Source: Methyloceanibacter sp. (GTDB lineage: Bacteria; Pseudomonadota; Alphaproteobacteria; Rhizobiales; Methyloligellaceae). Taken from it: a stretch of 9,636 nt of DNA. How positions within the stretch are numbered: the first letter of the stretch is position 1; each line of letters begins with the position of its first letter. The notes beneath the pieces were generated by a model. The model was not told where the DNA came from and did not search any database. It saw only the letters and a program-made list of their open reading frames with translations. The stretch covers positions 1 to 9,636 of the forward strand of contig JAENXG010000077.1 in the NCBI GenBank assembly GCA_016649675.1, given 5' to 3'. Of the stretch, positions 5,431 to 9,636 are shown piece by piece. The position numbers and the translations under genes are program-made.

Positions 5431-6153
5431 TCAGAACTGGGTGGTCAGCCTCGTCAGCCAATCTGGCGATGCGTCCACCAGCGCCGTCTCCAGGCGCTTG
5501 TCGACACCGGTCGCGACAAACAGGCCGACGACAATCAGAAGCACGCCGAGGAATATCTTGCCGCCTTTGCCGGCTTCCATGAGCCGGCCACGCCAGCGCA
5601 TCATCGCTTCGCGCGACACGAGACCGAGCAGCATCAGCGGCAACGCTGCGCCTATGCCGAAAGCGAGCATGGTTAGCGCCACTTGCAGGAGGTTCTCGCC
5701 TTTGGCGGCGAGGATCGAAGCGGCGCCCAGCGTCGGCCCGACGCAAGGGCTCCACACCGCGCCAAGCAGCAGGCCGAGGCCGAACTGACTGGCGAGGCTC
5801 GATGCCGTGAAGCCGTCGAAATGCCCTCCGACCCAATTGCTCACGGGACTTGCGGCAAGCGCGAATTGCGTTTGCAGCCGCGGCACCAGAAGCAGGACGC
5901 CCATCCCGATCAGCAGGACGGCCGAGGCGGCGCGAAAAACGCCCGTGTCGAGACCGAGAGAAAAACCGATGGTTGCGACGAACAGGCCGATGGCCACGAA
6001 CGACGTGACCAGGCCCACGGCAAGGGCAATTGGCCCGAGCCGGTGCTCGCTCGCCACCGTGCCTATCACGATTGGCAGAAGCGGCAGCACGCATGGCGAA
6101 AGGACCGATAGCACGCCTGCCAGAAGCGCAAGCCCAAGCGTCCCGATCGACAT
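5431..6153 (-). CDS. ccdA: CcdA-type thiol-disulfide electron transporter
   Basis: Inner-membrane protein of 240 residues with about six transmembrane segments, in the CcdA/DsbD-beta family. It passes electrons from cytoplasmic thioredoxin across the membrane to periplasmic thiol carriers. The two redox cysteines lie in the expected motifs: Cys21 in LSPCVLPLLP and Cys137 in WSPCVGPTLGAA. Hydrophobic segments fall at about 5-30, 42-65, 72-91, 121-148, 155-176 and 199-216, with a basic cytoplasmic loop near 184-197. It begins 11 bases after the stop of the thioredoxin gene on the same strand, with GAGAGG just before the ATG, so the pair forms an operon and the thioredoxin is its likely periplasmic client. 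Family roles include cytochrome c maturation and keeping periplasmic proteins reduced. No cytochrome c maturation genes are visible here. No terminator is evident in the 11-base gap to the convergent HNH gene. Confidence 0.9.
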   Translation of the reverse strand: MSIGTLGLALLAGVLSVLSPCVLPLLPIVIGTVASEHRLGPIALAVGLVTSFVAIGLFVATIGFSLGLDTGVFRAASAVLLIGMGVLLLVPRLQTQFALAASPVSNWVGGHFDGFTASSLASQFGLGLLLGAVWSPCVGPTLGAASILAAKGENLLQVALTMLAFGIGAALPLMLLGLVSREAMMRWRGRLMEAGKGGKIFLGVLLIVVGLFVATGVDKRLETALVDASPDWLTRLTTQF

Positions 6154-6164
6154 CGCCTCTCGCC

Positions 6165-6560
6165 CTAAAGCGCGCTGTTCACCAACGCCGTGATGGATTT
6201 TTCGTTGGTGTCGCCGACCGTGCGGCCCTTCTCGCTTTCGCCCTTGTCGACAATCAGGGTGCTTTGCGAGCTCGCCTTGAGCGCCCTCACATCACTCTTC
6301 TGATTGTCGAAATCGACCTTGAACACGACGAGGTCTTTGAACTGCGGCTCGCGAGTGAGTTGCACCAGAATCGGATTCTGCGCTCGGCACACCGGACACC
6401 ACGGTGCAAAGATATCGACCAGGATCGATTTGCCTTCCTTCTGCGCGTCGGCGAAGGCCGCGGCGCTGAAGGGTTTCCACTCGGCGGCAGAGGCCGGGAG
6501 CGCGCCGATCAGCGCCACGGAAGCGACGATGGCAAGGAGGAGAGAACGGTGGAAATTCAT
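6165..6560 (-). CDS. Periplasmic thioredoxin-like protein
   Basis: Exported thiol-disulfide protein of 131 residues. It has a signal peptide (MNFHRSLLLAIVASVALIGA, cleavage likely after ASA near residue 25) followed by one thioredoxin fold with active site WCPVC (Trp54, Cys55, Cys58) after the strand SILVDIFAP. The position normally occupied by the cis-proline before the conserved Thr is Ser100 (SQSTLIV), which is unusual and could change substrate specificity or redox potential. The ccdA gene follows after 11 bases, indicating that this protein receives electrons from CcdA and reduces periplasmic targets, in the manner of DsbD-gamma or CcmG-like reductants; the target is unknown. A ribosome-binding site (GGAAGGA on the minus strand, complement of 6569-6575) lies 8 bases before the ATG and falls inside a hairpin (6567-6585). 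Confidence 0.87.
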   Translation of the reverse strand: MNFHRSLLLAIVASVALIGALPASAAEWKPFSAAAFADAQKEGKSILVDIFAPWCPVCRAQNPILVQLTREPQFKDLVVFKVDFDNQKSDVRALKASSQSTLIVDKGESEKGRTVGDTNEKSITALVNSAL

Positions 6561-6566
6561 CTGTCC

Positions 6567-6585
6567 GATCCTTCCAAAAAGGATC
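6567..6585 (-). promoter_or_regulatory. Hairpin covering the ribosome-binding site of the thioredoxin gene
   Basis: GATCCTT (6567-6573) and AAGGATC (6579-6585) are perfect 7-bp inverted copies with a 5-base loop. In the minus-strand transcript the stem reads GAUCCUU then UUUGG then AAGGAUC, so the AAGGA of the ribosome-binding site is paired. The ATG follows 6 bases after the stem. This could limit translation or respond to temperature, but there is no direct evidence of regulation. Confidence 0.4.
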
Positions 6586-6735
6586 TTGGGCGGACGCGAC
6601 TCCGATGAACGTCGAGCCGTTCAGGATCCACGCAGGCCGCAAGCCGCTATAGCAGCGGGCGCTCGATCCGGCCTAATCACTCTCGCTTGAATGCGCTGTG
6701 ACTTGGGACCGCACGACTTCCCGCGCGAGGGCGCC

Positions 6736-7245
6736 TCAGTGCTTGTGCGCTGCACCCCAGGCGGCGACGGCGGCAAGAAAGGCGGAAACCACCGCGTTCC
6801 AGCCGGCGAAGGAGAGCCAGAGAAACCGCCAGGACGCCTCGTCGCAGCGGATGACCGGCGCGTTCTCGATCTGCTCGCCGAGGCTACCGTCGCCCCATTG
6901 CAGGCCGCCGGTGCAGGCAGCGGGACCGGCCCACCATTTCCATTCGACCCCGGCATGGAACACGCCGACGGCGGCATTGGCGAGGAAGGCGAGCGCGATC
7001 AGGGCGAGAAGGACGCGGGCGGCGCCGATCTCGAGGCGCCGCGCCAGGAAGAAGGCGACGGCGCTGACCGGCACCGCGAAATAATAGGCGTAGCGCTCCT
7101 CGAGGCAGAGCGGGCACGGCGCATAGCCGCCGAGATGCTGAAAGCCGAGCGCCGTCAGGATCGTCGCCGCCGCGATGACGAGCACAATGGCGCTCGCCGC
7201 CATCACGGGCCGGGGCGGCCGCGCCAAGATTGGCAGCACTCCCAT
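6736..7245 (-). CDS. dsbB: Disulfide bond formation protein B
   Basis: Inner-membrane quinone-linked oxidase of 169 residues that reoxidises the periplasmic dithiol oxidase DsbA. Four hydrophobic segments are visible (about 15-35, 52-68, 75-95, 141-166). The first periplasmic loop carries CPLC (Cys44, Cys47) within YAPCPLCLEERYAYY. The second loop carries the other cysteine pair, Cys111 (AACTGG) and Cys134 (IRCDEASWRFLWLSFAGWN), the stretch that receives electrons from DsbA and ends in the conserved WN. The ATG at 7245 starts one base after the yqaA stop (TGA-G-ATG), so the genes are translationally coupled. A downstream ATG at codon 15 exists, but the coupling favours the upstream one. No dsbA is in the window. 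The reducing thioredoxin-ccdA pair lies 175 bases downstream on the same strand. Confidence 0.9.
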   Translation of the reverse strand: MGVLPILARPPRPVMAASAIVLVIAAATILTALGFQHLGGYAPCPLCLEERYAYYFAVPVSAVAFFLARRLEIGAARVLLALIALAFLANAAVGVFHAGVEWKWWAGPAACTGGLQWGDGSLGEQIENAPVIRCDEASWRFLWLSFAGWNAVVSAFLAAVAAWGAAHKH

Positions 7246-7246
7246 C

Positions 7247-7828
7247 TCAGAACGCGTATTTGGCGATGAGGAAGCCGCCGACCAACACCGCGAAGAAGCC
7301 GGTGGTGACGAGCGTCAGCCGCTTCTCGACGAAATCGCGAATCGGCTCGCCATAGTAGCGAAGCAGCTCGGCCTCAATGAAGAAGCGGGCGCCGCGGGTG
7401 ATCAGGGACAGCACGGTGAAGGCGAGCAGGTTATAGCCGGCGAAGCCCGAGGCGATGGTCACGATCTTATAGGGGATCGGCGTCATGCCTTTGATCAGGA
7501 TGATCCAGGCGCCCCATTTGGCGTAGGCCGCGCGGAAGGCTTCGATGCCGTCGCCATAGCCATAGGCCGAGATCAGCCACTTGCCGACCGTGTCGAACAG
7601 CAGCGCGCCGATGGCATAGCCGAGAAGGCCGCCAAGCACCGAGGCGATGGTGCAGACCAGCGCATAGAGCCTTGCTTTTTGCGGTTGCGCCAGCGCCATG
7701 GGCACGAGCAGCAGGTCGGGGGGCACGGGAAAGAAGGAGCTCTCGGCGAAGGAGACCGCGGCCAGCGCGGGCAGCGCGTGGCGGCTGGCGGAAAGCGCGA
7801 TCGCCTTGTCATAAAGCCGCTGCAGCAT
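7247..7828 (-). CDS. yqaA: YqaA/DedA-family membrane protein
   Basis: Integral membrane protein of 193 residues in the VTT (SNARE-associated/DedA) family, YqaA branch. Characteristic features appear in order: Glu29 and the re-entrant loop SFFPVPPDLLLVPMAL (31-46), the glycine-rich helix VLGGLLGYAIGALLF, the second re-entrant loop KGMTPIPYKIVTIASGFAGYN (113-133), and the RGARFF motif (Arg145, Arg148). DedA-family proteins are linked to lipid flipping and maintenance of the envelope and proton gradient; the substrate of this branch is uncertain. It is the first gene of a two-gene unit with dsbB. The ATG at 7828 lacks a clear ribosome-binding site, and an inverted repeat (7829-7855) abuts it. 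The gene is divergent from tRNA-Leu. Confidence 0.87.
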   Translation of the reverse strand: MLQRLYDKAIALSASRHALPALAAVSFAESSFFPVPPDLLLVPMALAQPQKARLYALVCTIASVLGGLLGYAIGALLFDTVGKWLISAYGYGDGIEAFRAAYAKWGAWIILIKGMTPIPYKIVTIASGFAGYNLLAFTVLSLITRGARFFIEAELLRYYGEPIRDFVEKRLTLVTTGFFAVLVGGFLIAKYAF

Positions 7829-7855
7829 GGCGCTTGCTTAGCGGGGCGAAGCGCC
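7829..7855 (-). promoter_or_regulatory. Inverted repeat abutting the yqaA start codon
   Basis: GGCGCTT (7829-7835) and AAGCGCC (7849-7855) form a perfect 7-bp stem with a 13-base loop, ending directly at the yqaA ATG on the minus strand. No Shine-Dalgarno-like sequence is present between the stem and the start. It may be an operator or a translation-limiting hairpin, or the message may begin within it. Confidence 0.3.
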
Positions 7856-7877
7856 CTTGTCCATCGGCTCACGGCGG

Positions 7878-7906
7878 TTGACCGCGCCTTGAGCTTATCC
7901 CATGTT
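7878..7906 (+). promoter_or_regulatory. Possible promoter of tRNA-Leu
   Basis: TTGACC (7878-7883) is a good -35 match. CATGTT, a weak -10, lies 17 bases further at 7901-7906. The predicted start would be only a few bases before the tRNA 5' end at 7916. The -35 is convincing and the -10 is not. Confidence 0.35.
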
Positions 7907-7915
7907 CCGGCCCGT

Positions 7916-8001
7916 GCCCCAGTGGCGGAATGGTAGACGCGGCAGACTCAAAATCTGTTGCTCGCAAGGGCGTGCTGGTTCGAGTCCGGCCTGGGGCACC
8001 A
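7916..8001 (+). tRNA. tRNA-Leu (anticodon CAA)
   Basis: An 86-base cloverleaf with CCA encoded at 7999-8001. The acceptor stem pairs GCCCCAG (7916-7922) with CTGGGGC (7991-7997), followed by discriminator A7998. The D-arm contains the GGTAGAC run. The anticodon stem GCAGA/TCTGT encloses loop CTCAAAA, giving anticodon CAA, which reads the codon UUG. A long variable arm (about TGCTCGCAAGGGCG) marks it as class II, and the T-arm loop is TTCGAGT. Discriminator A and the long variable arm agree with leucine. No repeat of its 3' end is found elsewhere in the window, so there is no sign of an integrated element using it. Confidence 0.95.
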
Positions 8002-8074
8002 CCACTAGAATTAGCGGCTCGCAAAAGAGGTTCAGACGCCTTGGAGAACTCGACGCGTTCAGGAGGACCGGCAG

Positions 8075-8119
8075 ATGCGGCGGGTCACGTTTCTTCTTCT
8101 ACCCTTGTTTATCACGTAG
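8075..8119 (+). pseudogene. Detached start and signal-peptide fragment of the following gene
   Basis: AGGAGG at 8061-8066 lies 8 bases before an ATG at 8075, the best ribosome-binding site in this area. The frame reads MRRVTFLLLPLFIT, a basic then hydrophobic start typical of a signal peptide, and then hits TAG at 8117. The body of the next protein continues in the frame one base later, which is open across this point. A single-base indel between 8075 and 8117 would join them. Confidence 0.4.
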
Positions 8120-8171
8120 CGGAAGCGGAAGCGACGATGGTGGACGGAACGGCGCTTTGGCGTTGGCCGCC

Positions 8172-8549
8172 ATGGTCGGCATCGTCTCGCCACTCTTGAG
8201 CGGGCCAGAGCAAGGCGTGCTGACGACGCTTCTCGACGGTCAGGCGAAGTTCAGTTTTCCGGCCGGCCACACGATCTCCGTCCTGGCCTGGAAGCTCGCC
8301 TGCCGGGCAAGCAATGTCGATATCAAGTCACACTCCTGCGATCTCACTTTTGGCAGCCACGATGTCGCGCTGACCGGAAGAAAGGCGCATGAGCTCTTCG
8401 CGACTCTGGCTGAGATCGGCGTTCCGCCGGATGGAGCGGCGGGGTCGATCTTCGAAGCCGTCTCGAACCTCAAATGCACGATCAATCCTAATGAGGTGAT
8501 ACAGAATTCCGGCGGCGGCGCGCATTGCGACTATGCTCCGCCGAACTAG
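8172..8549 (+). CDS. Small hypothetical protein with four cysteines, probably N-terminally damaged
   Basis: A frame of 125 residues from ATG 8172, coding-like in composition, with no recognised domain. It carries Cys44, Cys56, Cys102 and Cys119 and ends with the GGGAHCDYAPPN tail. The middle segment VALTGRKAHELFATLAEIGV and the following DGAAGSIFEAVSNLKCTI look like a conserved core that I believe belongs to an uncharacterised alphaproteobacterial secreted family, although I cannot verify this here. Even cysteine number and a partial signal peptide in another frame (8075-8119) suggest a periplasmic, disulfide-bonded product in the intact form. No ribosome-binding site precedes ATG 8172 or the alternative TTG at 8157. 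The frame is open back through the tRNA, but that upstream part is not coding. The gene lies between tRNA-Leu and the esterase, 22 bases before the latter's start. Either it is frameshifted or it uses a weak internal start. Confidence 0.5.
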   Translation: MVGIVSPLLSGPEQGVLTTLLDGQAKFSFPAGHTISVLAWKLACRASNVDIKSHSCDLTFGSHDVALTGRKAHELFATLAEIGVPPDGAAGSIFEAVSNLKCTINPNEVIQNSGGGAHCDYAPPN

Positions 8550-8571
8550 AGTTTAGATCGGCGGCCACGAA

Positions 8572-9519
8572 TTGAAGCTCGACCGCGAAACAGAAGCGCT
8601 ATTGTATTGGGCGTCCTCGGCCACGGCCAGACCGCTATGGGATCTCTCCGCCGACGCCGCGCGCGAGGAATATCGCCGCACGCTGGCCAAGACGGAGATC
8701 GCGCCACCTGAGATCGGACATGCCAGCGATCTTGCCGTAGCGGGCCCTGCCGGGCCGATGCGGTTGCGCAAATACGTCCCCGCCGGTCTAGGGCGCGCGG
8801 CGGAAGCAGCCATCCTGTTCATGCATGGCGGGGGCTGCGTTCTCGGCGACCTCGAGACCCACGACGTGTTTTGCCGCACGTTGTGCCACGACACCGGCGC
8901 GCTCGTCTTCTCGCTCGACTACCGGCTGGCGCCGGAGCACCCGTTTCCCGCCGCGGTCGAGGACACGGTCGCGGCATTGACGTGGCTGTCACACGAGGCC
9001 GCATCGCTCGGCTTCGATCCGCGCCGCATCGCCGTCGTCGGCGACAGTGCCGGCGGCGGATTAGCGGCCGTCGCGCTGCACGAGACCAAGGGCCGGCTCG
9101 CGGCGCCGGCGCGTGCTCAGGCTCTGATTTATCCTGCGCTCGACCTGCGCGGCCGCCTGCCCTCGCGGACGGAACTCGCCCACCACTTTCCCATTCCCCA
9201 CGACATGATCCACTGGTTCTTTGGCCATTACTTCGGCCTCGCCTGGCCGTTCACCGACCCGCGCGCGATCCCCTCGCTCTACGAGGACTACACCGGTCTG
9301 CCGCCGGCGCTGATCATCACGGCCGGGCACGACCCTTTGCGCGACGAGGGCGCGGAGTATGCTGAGACGCTGGCGGCGGCCGGTGTGCCGGTCGAGTACG
9401 AGTGCTGCGAAGGCACCATACACGGCTTTATGAATATGGGCCGCGTGCTGCGCACCGCACACGGCCGGGCACGTCGGCGAATTGCGGCGTGGCTGGTGGA
9501 ACGTTTGCACGCGGCATAA
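8572..9519 (+). CDS. Hormone-sensitive-lipase-family esterase (alpha/beta hydrolase)
   Basis: Serine esterase of 315 residues in the alpha/beta hydrolase-3 (HSL, bacterial family IV) group. Motifs occur in order: oxyanion-hole HGGG (His85-Gly88), YRLAPEHPFPAA (118-128), nucleophile elbow GDSAGGG with Ser159, catalytic Asp254 in AGHDPLRDEG, and catalytic His284 in TIHGFMNM. Length is normal for the family, and there is no signal peptide. Enzymes of this group hydrolyse short- and medium-chain acyl esters, and the physiological substrate is unknown. The TTG at 8572 is the most upstream plausible start, giving MKLDRETEALL; the ribosome-binding site is weak (GGCGG at about 8560). The gene follows the four-cysteine protein by 22 bases and may be co-transcribed with it. 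A possible terminator hairpin lies 11 bases beyond the stop. It is not closely related in sequence to the hydrolase at 3674-4348. Confidence 0.88.
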   Translation: MKLDRETEALLYWASSATARPLWDLSADAAREEYRRTLAKTEIAPPEIGHASDLAVAGPAGPMRLRKYVPAGLGRAAEAAILFMHGGGCVLGDLETHDVFCRTLCHDTGALVFSLDYRLAPEHPFPAAVEDTVAALTWLSHEAASLGFDPRRIAVVGDSAGGGLAAVALHETKGRLAAPARAQALIYPALDLRGRLPSRTELAHHFPIPHDMIHWFFGHYFGLAWPFTDPRAIPSLYEDYTGLPPALIITAGHDPLRDEGAEYAETLAAAGVPVEYECCEGTIHGFMNMGRVLRTAHGRARRRIAAWLVERLHAA

Positions 9520-9530
9520 CCGAAACGCCG

Positions 9531-9552
9531 CGGTCGCGGCCCTTCGCGATCG
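9531..9552 (+). terminator. Possible terminator hairpin after the esterase gene
   Basis: CGGTCGCG (9531-9538) can pair with CGCGATCG (9545-9552) through eight pairs including one G-T, with a 6-base loop, 11 bases beyond the esterase stop. No T-run follows. I see no gene in the remaining bases to 9636. Confidence 0.3.
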
Positions 9553-9636
9553 GTTGGCGCCGCTCTATTATGAAGGCGTCGGCTTGTGCGCGGCGCCTGT
9601 TCGCGCGTTTGCTTCAATTCAGACGCCGCGGCCGAA

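Noticed and set aside
4811..6094. A 427-residue minus-strand open frame across the HNH gene and ccdA
   Set aside because: It overlaps two clear genes in other frames and has an Arg/Ala-rich composition typical of a shadow frame in GC-rich DNA.
6605..6652. A 15-codon plus-strand frame between the thioredoxin gene and dsbB
   Set aside because: It has no ribosome-binding site or recognisable features; the 175-base gap otherwise shows nothing beyond the hairpin at 6567-6585 and a GCTATAGC palindrome at 6646-6653.
7916..8074. The tRNA-Leu 3' end as an integration site of a mobile element
   Set aside because: No copy of the 3' end is found elsewhere in the window and no integrase or phage gene follows.
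7902..8549. A 215-residue open frame running through the tRNA-Leu gene
   Set aside because: Its first third is the tRNA and its leader, so that part cannot be the protein. Only the part from about 8157/8172 looks coding.

Overview
The window is GC-rich (strongly G/C at third codon positions) and reads as the chromosome of an alphaproteobacterium, most likely a member of the Hyphomicrobiales/Rhizobiales. The main reasons are an ethylmalonyl-CoA mutase (typical of alphaproteobacteria that assimilate acetate or C1/C2 units through the ethylmalonyl-CoA pathway), an HNH endonuclease of a type familiar from alphaproteobacteria, frequent TTG start codons, and an intergenic composite palindrome of the kind dispersed in rhizobial genomes. 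The genus cannot be fixed from the sequence alone. I see no CRISPR array, insertion sequence, integrase or phage gene.

Left part (1-1376, + strand): the C-terminal part of ethylmalonyl-CoA mutase is cut by the window edge. An ATGA overlap joins it to a small secreted PAAR-like repeat protein whose four cysteines are exactly 27 residues apart. A 58-residue two-helix membrane protein follows. Its stop codon overlaps that of a sensor-less hybrid histidine kinase on the opposite strand (1373-2626), which departs from consensus in the ATP-binding and receiver motifs.

Middle part (2651-5419, + strand): an iron-storage unit of bacterioferritin-associated ferredoxin (bfd) and bacterioferritin (bfr) is followed, with its ribosome-binding site inside bfr, by an alpha/beta hydrolase. 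A 504-base gap then holds a four-hairpin palindromic element, a possible glyoxalase-family gene remnant, a predicted promoter and a strong ribosome-binding site serving an 11-codon leader ORF. The leader's stop overlaps the TTG start of the HNH endonuclease.

Right part (5431-7828, - strand): two envelope thiol-redox units lie in tandem. yqaA-dsbB comes first (DsbB oxidises DsbA), followed by a periplasmic thioredoxin and CcdA (which carry reducing power outward). Inverted repeats sit right at the translation starts of the thioredoxin and yqaA genes. Divergent from these is tRNA-Leu(CAA), then a probably damaged gene for a small secreted cysteine-containing protein, and a hormone-sensitive-lipase-family esterase that closes the window.

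The genes are mostly core housekeeping and envelope functions. The most unusual items are the secreted four-cysteine PAAR-like protein coupled to ecm, the composite palindrome, the leader ORF before the HNH gene, and the apparent frameshift in the gene after the tRNA.
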